From the NCBI RefSeq assembly GCF_000716535.1, contig NZ_JNWV01000048.1, positions 1 to 52,509 on the forward strand: 52,509 nt of DNA, read 5' to 3'. Below are positions 42,430 through 52,427 of this stretch, one piece after another. Positions within the stretch are counted from its first letter, which is position 1. Every line of letters starts with the position of its first letter. The notes below the pieces were generated by a model. That model had not been told where the DNA came from and made no database searches. It worked only from the letters and a program-made list of their open reading frames with translations. Source of the stretch: Streptomyces flaveolus. Lineage in GTDB: Bacteria > Actinomycetota > Actinomycetes > Streptomycetales > Streptomycetaceae. The translations under genes and the position numbers were made by a program.

Positions 42430-42846
42430 CTGCCAGCCGGTCCGCTGGTACGACAGCCCGCCGGCCGGGCCGTACCCGAAGCCTGGTGGGTCGTAAGCAA
42501 GTGCTTGCAGGCGCCGCCTGCGCGGGCAGGGGAGTGCGCCAGTGCTCTGGCGTGATCCTGCCGGGGAGCTCCGGCGCTCGCTGACCGGGGATGTCGCGGA
42601 GCCGGCCGGGCGTGCGCCGAGCCCATGGTCCGCCGCACATTCGCACACCGCCTCCGCGTGCCACTCGACGACCTGACGGCCCGCCGTCCGCGAGCGGTCG
42701 TCCCGGCCGGGTGTGCCGTCGGAGCACAAGGCGCCATCGGCTCGTCATCGGCCTCGCGCTCGACGGCGACGGTACGCAAACACCCCGGCTCCGTCGGGGC
42801 GCGCCCGACAGCGTGCCCCGACGGCCCTCCGTCCACGGTCCGGCTC
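42430..42846. other. Degenerate stretch between LuxR fragments
   Basis: About 415 bp where the body of the truncated LuxR gene should be. Several open frames exist, but none gives a recognisable protein. I see no repeats or hairpins worth naming. Confidence 0.35.
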
Positions 42847-43587
42847 TCACAGGGCGCCGTTGCGGATGGCGTAGGCCACCGCCTGCGTCCGGTTGCGCAG
42901 GCCCAGCCGGGTGATGACGTCGTGCAGCACGTTCTTGATCGTGCGTTCCGAGTAGTTGAGGCGCCCCGCCACCTCCGCGGTGCTCAACCCCTCGGCCAGC
43001 AGCCGCAGGACGTCCACCTCCCGGGCGGACAGGTCGGACGAGCCCGGCTGGTGCCCGGGCAGCGAGCGCAGGCGCTCGACCAGGGCGCGCACCAGGGTGG
43101 GCGGCAGCGGTGACTCCCCCCGCAGCGCCCTGCGGCTCGCCCGCACGATGTCGGCGTAACCGACCTCGCCGCGCAGCAGCACACCCACCACTCCGCGGTC
43201 GACCGCGTACCACAGGTGCCGCTCGCTGATCGAGTCCACCACCAGCAGCACCGGCAGCCCCCGCCCCTGGTCCGACCTGGCGACCTCCTCGACACGTTGG
43301 AGCGTCGCCAGGGAGACCTTGTGCGCCAGCACCAGCGCCACGTCCGCTCCGTGCCGGTCCTCCCAGGGCACCACGCGCACACCCGACGCCGTACGGAGGT
43401 AGGCCTGCGCGCCCTCCTCCGTGAGCACGTCGCTCGCCGTCACGGTGAGCGTCACCGGCCGGGCGTCCGGCTCCTCGACCCCTGCGGGGGCCCTCCTCAC
43501 CGGCGCCTCCGGCACGGACGTCAGACGGAACCGGCCGGCCGAACCCGGACGCTCCCGCACCGGTGCCTCGACGGCACTTCGTGTCAT
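42847..43587 (-). CDS. LuxR-family regulator with a degenerate receiver-like domain
   Basis: A 246-residue protein. Residues ~45-160 look receiver-like (VALVLAHKVSLATLQRVEEV, LPVLLVVDSISERHLWYAVD, GVVGVLLRGEVGYADIVRAS) but lack the acidic pocket and phospho-acceptor Asp of a true receiver. The C-terminal HTH reads LSAREVDVLRLLAEGLSTAE and YSERTIKNVLHDVITRLGLR. ATG 43587 overlaps the stop of the upstream gene as ATGA, so the two are translationally coupled and probably act together. Confidence 0.9.
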   Translation of the reverse strand: MTRSAVEAPVRERPGSAGRFRLTSVPEAPVRRAPAGVEEPDARPVTLTVTASDVLTEEGAQAYLRTASGVRVVPWEDRHGADVALVLAHKVSLATLQRVEEVARSDQGRGLPVLLVVDSISERHLWYAVDRGVVGVLLRGEVGYADIVRASRRALRGESPLPPTLVRALVERLRSLPGHQPGSSDLSAREVDVLRLLAEGLSTAEVAGRLNYSERTIKNVLHDVITRLGLRNRTQAVAYAIRNGAL

Positions 43588-44510
43588 GTGTGATCACCGA
43601 GTTCCTGCGATGCGCGGTCGAGTTCCCGCCGGGAGCTGATGCCCAGTCGCGGGAACACCTTGTACAGATGGGAAGCCACCGTCCGCGGCGAGACGGCCAG
43701 CTGGTCCGCGATCTCCTGGTCGGACAGCCCGCGGGCGGCCCTCCGGACGATCCGCAGTTCGTGAGCGGTCAGGGCGGAGCGCCCCGGGTCCCTGTGCGGG
43801 ACGGCGCCCGGGCCGGGAAGACTCACGCCGACCGCCCGCAGTGCGGCACGCGCGGACTCCTGCCAGGGTGTGGCTCCCAGCCGGGTGAACACCTCCGTGA
43901 CCTCGCACCCGTGGAAGGGGTCACGGGCACCGACCGCGATGGCCGCCATTAGGCCGACGGCCGTGCCCGGCGGACGGCTGGTGGCGAGCGTGACGGCCCG
44001 GACCGGGGCGGGTTCGAGCAGGTGGCAGTCGTCGACGACCACCGGGACGGGACCGCGCCGCGCCGCGGACGCCAGCACCTGCCGCGGGGCCGCGTCCGTC
44101 GACGGCGCGTCCGGAGCCGGATCTCCCCGCAGCGCCCTCCGCAGAGCCGCGCGCAGCGGGTCGGGCAGTCCGACGGCCAGGCCGAGCAGTTCATCGGCCA
44201 GGGGCTCGAAGGCGCCGAAGGCACCCCTGGCGCGCGCGTCGCCGCCCGGCACGCGCAGCACCCGCCAGCCGCTGCCGACCGCCCGGTCCGCGACGCTTCG
44301 CAGAAGCGTGCCCCTGCCGGTTCCGGCCTCGCCCCGCACCACCACCGCGGCACCCTGGCCCCGCGCGGCCCGGCCGAGGACGCGCCAGCAGGTGTCGAGG
44401 CCACCACCCCTGCCTGCCGCGTCGGCGTGCCGGGCGCTGTCCGGGGCCGAGGAGGGACGCGGGGCCGCGCCCGCCCACGTGCCGCGGTACGGGAGGGATG
44501 TGGTCGTCAC
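43584..44510 (-). CDS. Shortened LAL-like LuxR regulator with altered Walker A
   Basis: A 308-residue protein that looks like a LAL regulator with the middle removed. Residues ~30-190 are the ATPase (VVVRGEAGTGRGTLLRSVAD, VPVVVDDCHLLEP); then after ~50 residues the HTH LTAHELRIVRRAARGLSDQE, AVSPRTVASHLYKVFPRLGI. The usual 600-residue helical domain is absent. The Walker A lysine is Arg (GTGRGT), so ATP hydrolysis is doubtful. The start is GTG 44510 with GGGAGG about ten bases before it. It is coupled by ATGA to the LuxR gene downstream; the two could form a hetero-oligomeric regulator (inference). Confidence 0.85.
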   Translation of the reverse strand: MTTTSLPYRGTWAGAAPRPSSAPDSARHADAAGRGGGLDTCWRVLGRAARGQGAAVVVRGEAGTGRGTLLRSVADRAVGSGWRVLRVPGGDARARGAFGAFEPLADELLGLAVGLPDPLRAALRRALRGDPAPDAPSTDAAPRQVLASAARRGPVPVVVDDCHLLEPAPVRAVTLATSRPPGTAVGLMAAIAVGARDPFHGCEVTEVFTRLGATPWQESARAALRAVGVSLPGPGAVPHRDPGRSALTAHELRIVRRAARGLSDQEIADQLAVSPRTVASHLYKVFPRLGISSRRELDRASQELGDHT

Positions 44511-44896
44511 CGTCTCGTTCCTCCCTTCGGCTCGGGCGTGCGTCGCCGATGAGGGACACCCGGCACACGAGCCGACACTGGCCGCGCCGCATGGGTGGGT
44601 GGGTGTCCGGCTTCATGCCGTGTCTCCGGTTCGTTCGCCGGCCTTCCCGCCCGTCGCCGAGGCCGCCGGGCCGCCGGCGGGACCGCACGACCAGGAGGGC
44701 GGGAACTTGCTCGCAGCGGGACCGTTCCGACCTGGACACGCGCGACGTCCCTGACATCTGTCATTCGACGTGGTCGACGACAGACCACGCGGGTGTTCCG
44801 CGCTCCCGCCCTCGCCGGCTGCGGACGGCTCGGCGGTGTGCCCGGGTGGCCCGCACCGCCGGATCGCGGGGTGGGCCACCGTGGCACCGGCGGTGA
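44511..44896. other. Spacer without a recognisable gene
   Basis: About 385 bp between the shortened LAL gene and the haloperoxidase-like hydrolase. Only Arg/Pro-rich noise frames are seen. It should hold the promoter for the coupled regulator pair, but no box could be placed. Confidence 0.3.
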
Positions 44897-45790
<894 letters not shown>

Positions 45791-46006
45791 TCACCGTCTC
45801 CCGACAGTGGACACGGCCGAATCCGTCTAACGACTTAACTCCTCAAACCCCGGTCCACAGCGCGGCCCGCGCGGCAGGCGGCACACATGGTCCGCCCCTC
45901 GCGGTGCCCCGGGTGCCCGACGCCGACGAGGACGGACCCGGGTCCGTCGAAGGCTCACCGGGGCCGTCGGCGGCGGCCCCGGCACGGCTCGTGAACCTTC
46001 GGATGG

Positions 46007-48804
46007 TCAAATGACCGATGCCGCTCCCCGTTGCTCCTTCCCCGTGTCCAGTCGTGCCAGTTTCTCCCCGGCCTGGGCTGCCAGCGGCACATCCGGGTCG
46101 TCCAGGCCTCTGAGGGCGTCGGTCCGGGCGCGCCGGGCTCCCGCCACGTCCCGGGCGTCGAGCCGTACGTCGCCGAGCGCCATCAGCACTCCCTCCCCGC
46201 TGAGGTCACGCAGGTCGCGGAACATACAGCGGTGCGCGCGAGCCGCAGGGACTCCTCCGGACCTCCGAGTTCCACACGCGTCATGGCGGTGTCGGCCGGA
46301 GTCGCGGCCTTGGGGTGCCGCGGCTCGGGTCCGCTCAGCAGATCCGAGGCCGATTCCATGTGACGCAGCGCTCGGACGTGGTCCTCCTGGGCGTTGTACA
46401 CGACGCCGGCCTTCCTCAGGACGTGCGCCAAGTCGGTGGTGGCGCGCCAGTTGTCCGAAGCGGTGACGTGCGTGTTCCAGGTGGCGCATCGCACCGGGCA
46501 CGTCACCGAGGCAGCGCAGGGCGCCGGCCAGGCCGTGGCGGGTCCGCGCCATGCCCTCCACGTCGTCGGCCTTGCGCGCCGCTCCCAGGGCGGCACGCAT
46601 GGTGGCGGCCCAGTCGTGCCGCCATCACATGCGCTGCTGGCACCTCCGCAAGACCCTGGTTTCCACGCCGTCCGGCTGTTGCCGTGCGCGGCCGCGGTCT
46701 CCCCCACAGAACGCAGTACCGGCCGTTCCCGTGTGTACCAGACCGTCGCCGCGGCGGTGTCCGCCAGCGGCTCCGGCGTCACGGACGGCAGCGGCGCCGC
46801 GTGAGCGGCCGGCCGGGGGCCGGGCCGCAGCACGAGGTTCGCGGTGTGCGTGGTCTGGCGGTGGTGGCCGTACATGCGGGACCGGGCGGCCGGCCGGTCC
46901 CGCTCGTGCTGGACGGCCAGTTCGGCGGCGTACGCGAGGATCAGGTCGTGGGCCCGGTAACGGTCGCGTGCGCGCACGCTCAGCAGTCTGGCCCGTACGA
47001 GTTCGCCCACGGCCTGCACCGCTTCCTGCGGGGGGATGCCGGCCATGCTCGCGAGCGCGGCGGCGGTGACGTCGGGTCCGGGGTGCAGGGGGAGGAGCCG
47101 GAAGAGGTGTGCCGCCTGGGGGCCGAGTGTGCGGTAGGACCAAGAGAAGACGCCTCGTACGTCGTTGTCGAGGTTGTCGTCGGTGAAGCCGTCCAGGCTG
47201 TGGTCGCCGGCGGACAGTTCGAGACCGATGTCCTGGAGGGTGCGCTCGGGGTAGGCGGCTGCCCGGGCGGCGACCATGGCGACGGCGAGGGGGAGGCGGC
47301 CGCAGCGTTCGACGAGCGGGCGGATCTCCTCGGGGGTGGCGTCGGGACGGCTGGTGCGGACGCGTTCGAGGAAGGTGGTGGTCGCTTCGGCGGTGGAGGG
47401 GACGTCGAGGGTGAGCAGGTGTGCTCCGTGGGCGGCGGCCAGTGCGGTCAGGCGGCTGCGGCTGGTGACGATGACCATGCAGGTGCCGGTGCCGGGCAGC
47501 AGGGGTCTGATCTGGGCGAGGTCGCGTGCGTTGTCGAGGACGACCAGGACGCGCCGGTCGGCCAGCACGCTGCGGTAGAGCGCGGAGCGGGTGCCGGTCG
47601 CGGCGGGGATGCGCCGGGGGGCGACGCCCAGGGCGTCGAGGAAGCCCTGGAGGATGTCGGTGGGGTCGGCGGGTTTGCCGTCGGGGGCGAAGCCGCGCAG
47701 GTCGGCGTAGAGCTGTCCGTCGGGGAAGTCGCGGGCGACCTGGTGGGCGAAGTGCACGGCCAGGGCGGTCTTGCCGATGCCGGGGATGCCGTCCACGGCC
47801 AGCAGCCGCAGCGCGCCCCCGCCCCGCGCGGCCAGGGCGCGGGCCTGCGCGAGCGCGTCCTTACGCCCTGTGAATCCGGGCAGGCCGGGGGGCAACTGGG
47901 CCGGCCGCGCCGTCCTCACCGAAGGCGCGGGGGATGGTCCCGAACCGGCGGGAGCCGGTGGGCCGTAGGCGGCGGTTCCCGCGTCCTCCTCCGTCTCCGC
48001 GGGCGTGCCGGTGTCGAAGCGGTGCAGCAGGATCCGCTCGTGGGCGGCCCGCAACTCTGCGCCGGGGTCCATGCTCAGTTGCCCCGCCAACCGCTGCCGG
48101 ATCTCCTCGTACAGTGCCAGGGCCTCGACCTGCTTGCCGTTCGAGGCCAGCGCCAGCAGCAGGCGCGCCAGCAGCGCCTCGTCCAGCGGATGGCGCTCCA
48201 CCGCCTGCCGCAACGGCAGCAGCACCGCCTCGGCACGACGGCAGCGCAGCGCCGTGTCCGCCGCCGCGCACGCCACCGACACGTATTCGTGCTCCAGCAT
48301 GACGAAGGCGGGGTGGCTGGCGCTGACCGGTTCGAGGTCCGCCGCGCACCGCCCCTGCCAGAGGCCCAGGGCGGTGGTGAACAGTTCCACGGAGCCCGTC
48401 GGGTCGCCCGCAGCGTCCGCCTGCCGTGCCTGGTCCACCAGGGACCGGAAGTTCAGCAGGTCGAGGCAGCCGGCGTCGGCGCGCAGCAGGTACCCACCCG
48501 CCTGCCGGGCGAGCCACCGCCCGGGCGACCTGGCGGGCAGGTCCGGTTCCAGGAGCCGGCGCAGTGCTCCGACGTACCGGTGCACCGCATTGGTCGCGCT
48601 CGACGGCGGATCACCGTCCCACAGCAGGTCGATGAACTCGTGCATCGAGACGGGCCGGCCGGCACGCGCCAGGAGCACGGCGAGGATGAGCCGCTGCTGC
48701 TTCGGGCCGAGCAACAGCTCGCCGCCGCCTCGCCAGACCCGCACCGGTCCGAGGACGGAGAACTGGACGGCCTGATCAGCTGACTCGCGCGACAACCCTG
48801 TCAT
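46007..48804 (-). pseudogene. SARP/AfsR-type regulator, C-terminal TPR region frameshifted
   Basis: ATG 48804 has GAGGAG upstream. Winged helix (FSVLGPVRVW, GPKQQRLILAVLL), BTAD, and NB-ARC (LAVDGIPGIGKTALAVHFAH, VLVVLDNARDLAQIRPLLPG) are intact for ~700 residues. In the TPR tail the frame changes near 46625 (to MRAALGAARKADDVEGMART), again near 46460 (TTDLAHVLRKAGVVYNAQED) and near 46240 (LSGEGVLMALGDVRLDARDV), ending at 46007. Uncorrected, the frame runs to 46183 and gives a protein of 873 residues with a garbled end; corrected, ~930. The DNA-binding part could still work. It resembles the SARP at 25419-27416. Confidence 0.85.
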
Positions 48805-48900
48805 CGTGCATCTCTCCTCGCCACCGACTCCGCTCTCCGGCCACCGCTTCCCGCACCGTTCCGCGGCGCCGGCCCGGTCATGGTCGGCTCGTGTCTTCTG

Positions 48901-48963
48901 CGTGCTGCTCGTACGGGTCGTGCGGGTCGTGCGGGTCGTGCTGCTCGTACGGGTCGTGCGGAC
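48901..48963. repeat. Seven 9-bp tandem units upstream of the SARP gene
   Basis: Seven consecutive 9-bp units built on CGTGCGGGT: CGTGCTGCT, CGTACGGGT, CGTGCGGGT twice, then CGTGCTGCT and CGTACGGGT again and a last variant. The first three units recur after 36 bp, so there is a higher-order period. The array ends 97 bp upstream of the SARP start. Confidence 0.88.
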
Positions 48964-49789
48964 GGCGGGCATGCGACGGGTCGGCGCGCTGCGGGATGCA
49001 TGGACCGTCGAGCCGAACTCCCGGCCGCCGGGCCGGGCCCCCGCACGCGTACCGGCCGGCAAGGAGGCCCGGTGCCGACGGAGGGCGCACGACCCGGCCA
49101 CGAGGTCGGCGGTGACCGGTCGCGCGCATACGCGCACATGTCGACGGTTCCGACCGTCCGCTGGATCTCCCGGCGGCCGGATCCGTGCAGGCAGGGGACT
49201 CGGCCGGGCCGCTAGATCACGGCACCCTCCCCAGCCCCGTCGATGGACGCCGTGTGTGCGGCGCACTACTCCAATATGGTCGGTCATTTTCATTCTGTCA
49301 AACGGTCTCGCCCGCCGCTTCAGCTCACATCACCCAGACCGGACAGGTCGGCGCGCGGACCCGACCTCGCGCGAGGCCGCCTCGACGGGGTCGGTGGGCG
49401 GGGTGCGCGACAAGGCCACAACGCTGCCCGATCGGGCGGAGCGTTCTCCGGGATGCCGAGCGCCCGCACCACGAGCGGCAAGACTGCGCGCGCGCCGGAT
49501 CCGTGGGGGATCCGTGCACGGCCCGACGGTGGCGTGCCGTCGGTGCCGATCCGCCTCCGGGAGCGCCGACGGTGCCTCAGGGGCGAGGGCCGCTGCCCAG
49601 GACGTCCGGCCGCCCCTGCCTCACGGCCGGGAGGCGGCCGGGTCTCCGGGGCTCCCCCCGGGATCGCGTCGTAACCGGCCCGCGGACCGTCAGCCCGTGG
49701 TGGCGGGGCGCCGACTCCGCACCGGGCCGGGAGCGCGGCCGTCCGCGAGGCGCGTCCGGCGCGCGCCCCGGATCTGCTCAGCTGTCGCG
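48964..49789. other. 830-bp stretch without a recognisable gene
   Basis: Open frames are Arg/Pro-rich and unconvincing on both strands. A less GC-rich patch at 49268-49315 (ATATGGTCGGTCATTTTCAT) could be a promoter, or the scar of a deletion next to the truncated P450. Confidence 0.35.
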
Positions 49790-50140
49790 ATGAGCACCCC
49801 AACGCCCACCCCGGCGCCCGTCGTTGATCCCGGTGAGCTGTTCCGGGTCCCCCACGCCGTCTACGGCCGGCTGCGCGAGGAGGGGCCGGTCCACCGACCC
49901 CGACCGGCTGGACCCTGGGCGGGACGCCACCGGGCATCTGGCGCTGGGACACGGCATCCGCTACTGCCTCGGCGCCCCGCCGGCCCGGATGGAGACGGGC
50001 ATCGCGCTCACCGCGCTCTTCGACCGCTTCCCCGGCCTCGCGCTCGCCGTCCCCCCGCACGATCTGCGCCGGCGCCCGTCCGCTCGCGTGGCCTGCTCGC
50101 GCTTCCGGTCCGTAGCATCCTCCCCTTCGGGATGCACTAC
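49790..50140 (+). pseudogene. Cytochrome P450 remnant with large internal deletion
   Basis: ATG 49790 opens a P450-like N-terminus (VVDPGELFRVPHAVYGRLRE, EEGPVHR). About 15 codons later, in another frame, comes the heme-loop region DRLDPGRDATGHLALG, GHGIRYCLGAPPARMETGIA, with the cysteine ligand, then LTALFDRFPGLALAV. About 300 residues, including the I and K helices, are missing. A dead gene. Confidence 0.78.
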
Positions 50141-50187
50141 GTCGCCGATGCGACGAAGGCCCTCACGTCGTCGACGGAGGGGGCGTA

Positions 50188-50386
50188 CTGCCCGACGGGT
50201 ACACCGAGACCGTGACCACCACGGTGGCGGAGGTCCGCCCCACGTCTACCTCACATCCTGGCGGGAGCGACGCGGTACCAGAGTCCTCCGACTGGAGAAC
50301 TTCAACGCGGGCGGGTGCACTCGCCTATCGCGCTGCCCGGCGGCGAACCGCTCGCCCGCCTCGGGACCCTCACGGAACTGCACTGA
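50188..50386 (+). pseudogene. C-terminal MoaF-like fragment with frameshifts
   Basis: Pieces in successive frames read LPDGYTETVTTTVAEVRP, HVYLTSWRERRGTRVLRLEN and VHSPIALPGGEPLARLGTLT, ending at TGA 50384-50386. This resembles the last strands of MoaF-like lipocalin-fold proteins. At least two single-base shifts (near 50240 and 50314) and loss of the N-terminus make it non-functional. Family assignment is tentative. Confidence 0.4.
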
Positions 50387-50438
50387 CCAGGCGGGAAGCA
50401 GGCGGCGACGGCAACGACCGCGACGGTAGGCTCGGCCC

Positions 50439-51074
50439 ATGGCCGCACCCGACACCGACCCGCCCGCGCCGCCCCGCCGTACGCGCAACCCGGAACTGCA
50501 CCGCCGCGCCATTCTGGAGGCCGCCTCGCAGGCCTTCGCCGAGCGCGGCTACCACCGGGCCACCCTGCGGGACATCGCCCGGCGTGCCGGTGTCACCCAT
50601 GGATCGGTGTTGCGCCATTTCGGCAGCAAGGAGAGCCTGTTCCTGGCGGCCGTCCCGGGCACCCGGGACGTCGACGTCCTGGCCGAGGACACCCGTGAAC
50701 CACTTCCGGCCCGTATCGCCCGCGGTTACGTCCATCGCATGGAGAGCGCCGACGGCAACGACACGTTCGTGGCACTGCTGCGCAGCGCCGCCGACGACAC
50801 CGGCAGTGCCGCCGCCCTGTACATGGCGATGCAGGAACGTACCGACGAGGTGTACCGCCGGCTCCTGGACGAGCACGACCTGCGGCACCGGCTGCCGTTC
50901 GTCGCCGCTCTGCTCGTCGGCGTCACGTTCAGCCGGTACGTCGTACGCGCCGGGGCGCTGGCGGAGATGAGCACGGAACAACTCACCGCGGACCTCACCG
51001 CCTCCCTCGAAGCTCTGCTCCACGGGGATGCGGGCGCCGAGGACGCGCCCGTCGGGCAGGGCCGGGGACGGTGA
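50439..51074 (+). CDS. TetR-family transcriptional regulator
   Basis: A 211-residue protein with N-terminal HTH: ILEAASQAFAERGYHRATLR, DIARRAGVTHGSVLRHFGSK. The C-terminal domain includes YMAMQERTDEVYRRLLDEHD and LVGVTFSRYVVRAGALAEM, resembling the TetR_C_17-like group. ATG 50439 is used; no strong ribosome binding site is visible. It follows the P450 and MoaF-like remnants, so its former targets may be gone. It converges on a GNAT gene. Confidence 0.9.
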   Translation: MAAPDTDPPAPPRRTRNPELHRRAILEAASQAFAERGYHRATLRDIARRAGVTHGSVLRHFGSKESLFLAAVPGTRDVDVLAEDTREPLPARIARGYVHRMESADGNDTFVALLRSAADDTGSAAALYMAMQERTDEVYRRLLDEHDLRHRLPFVAALLVGVTFSRYVVRAGALAEMSTEQLTADLTASLEALLHGDAGAEDAPVGQGRGR

Positions 51075-51131
51075 CGGCCGGCACGGCGACGGTGGCGGTC
51101 ACGGACGCGTGTGCCGAAGCCGCCCCGGGCG

Positions 51132-51989
51132 TCATGCGGCCGAGGCGGCCTGGGCGTGCCAGACCCAGGTGACCCGCTCGTACTGCCGCTCGAAACCGGC
51201 GCGCAGCATGTTGTGCAGGGATGTGTTGTGGTCGCCGGGGCCTTCCGTGCCGGTCTCGGCGACGAGCCATCGGCAGCCCGCCTCCCGGGCGGCCCGGGCA
51301 CGTGCGGTGAGCAGTGCGGACTGGGCGCCGCGACGGCGCCCTTCCGGCAGGGTCGCGGCGCCGAACATGTCGGCGCAGTCACCGTTGAGGAAGACGCTCG
51401 CGACCGCGATGATCCGCTCGTCCTCCCAGACGGCGTACTGCCGCCAGCCGGGCCTGCCGACGCATGACGCGGCCATGTCGGTCAGGGCGGCGGGCTCGGT
51501 GAGACCGAAGGTGGTCATCATGACCGTGGCCCACTCGTGCGCCTGGTCGGGCTGGACCGGGCCGACACGCAGACCGGGTGCGAGCGCCGCGACGCCGTCG
51601 GTCGCACCCGGTGTCTTCTCCGTGTCGCACGCCAGCTTGACCAGACGGTTCCCCTCCGTGAGGCCGTGCCGTGCGGCGGTCGCGGCCCAGTCCCGCGGCA
51701 AGAGTGCCGGTGCGATCATCAACGAGCCCTGGGCCACGCCCTGTTCACGGTAGAAGTCGCACACCTCCGCGACTGTCTCCGCCGTGACCGGCTGCTCCGC
51801 GCCGAACCCGCCGGCCCGGTCGAAGAAGCGGCTCCGGCTCTCCCGGACCGCCACCGCGACCGCCGGGCCGAAGCGCCGGGAGCCGATGCCGAGCGCGTCC
51901 CGCACGGATGGCGGCGCGCCGGTGACGAAGTCCGCGTAGGCCTCGATCTCGGTCCGCTCGCCCAGGCCGATCGGCAGGGTGGTCCTCAT
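51132..51989 (-). CDS. GNAT-family N-acetyltransferase
   Basis: A 285-residue protein. The second half carries the GNAT core: WATVMMTTFGLTEPAALTDM, RIIAVASVFLNGDCADMFGA, and LPEGRRRGAQSALLTARARA with the R-R-R-G-A acetyl-CoA loop, then AETGTEGPGDHNTSLHNMLR. The N-terminal half is a helical extension, as in Streptomyces two-part GNATs. ATG 51989 is preceded by GGGAGAACCAGGG. It converges with the TetR gene 57 bp away. Substrate unknown. Confidence 0.85.
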   Translation of the reverse strand: MRTTLPIGLGERTEIEAYADFVTGAPPSVRDALGIGSRRFGPAVAVAVRESRSRFFDRAGGFGAEQPVTAETVAEVCDFYREQGVAQGSLMIAPALLPRDWAATAARHGLTEGNRLVKLACDTEKTPGATDGVAALAPGLRVGPVQPDQAHEWATVMMTTFGLTEPAALTDMAASCVGRPGWRQYAVWEDERIIAVASVFLNGDCADMFGAATLPEGRRRGAQSALLTARARAAREAGCRWLVAETGTEGPGDHNTSLHNMLRAGFERQYERVTWVWHAQAASAA

Positions 51990-52358
51990 CCCTGGTTCTC
52001 CCTCTCACGCCCGAGTCCCGGCCTGTCGGCACGGCTCCGGGCTCCCTCTGGATGACGTCGAGCAGTCCCCGGTGGATGCCCGCCATCGCTCCGCCGCGCC
52101 CGAGCAGTTCCCCCGTCGCGCCGGACGCGGTACGCCACAGTAGGGCAAGCGCGGGGGGCACCGAACCGCGAGTGACCAGAGGTGAAATAAGTCCGCCCGA
52201 TCGGCTCGCCGTTGCCGGAGAAACCAACGGGCCCTGTGCGGTACGGCGCACCATGTGCCTCGCCGGACTCACCGACGCCGACGCCGGGTTGCCACCGGGG
52301 CGTTGAGCGGCACGTACCCGCAGGACTTCCAGCTTCTTCAGGACCTGTACCGGCCTGC
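51990..52358. other. Spacer without a recognisable gene
   Basis: About 370 bp. The minus frame near 52045-52140 reads GATGELLGRGGAMAGIHRGL, which looks faintly protein-like but has neither start nor family. A short AT-richer patch (GTGAAATAAGTC) lies at about 52180. Confidence 0.3.
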
Positions 52359-52396
52359 GCACCGGCCGGCCGGGAGCCACCCCGGCCGGCCGGTGC
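52359..52396 (-). terminator. Perfect 16-bp-stem hairpin
   Basis: GCACCGGCCGGCCGGG (52359-52374) pairs perfectly with 52381-52396 around the loop AGCCAC. It lies 31 bp beyond the stop codon of the minus-strand gene at the right edge and is a clear terminator candidate. Confidence 0.8.
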
Positions 52397-52427
52397 CGCC
52401 GTCTGCCGACCGCCGGACGGCCCGGCC

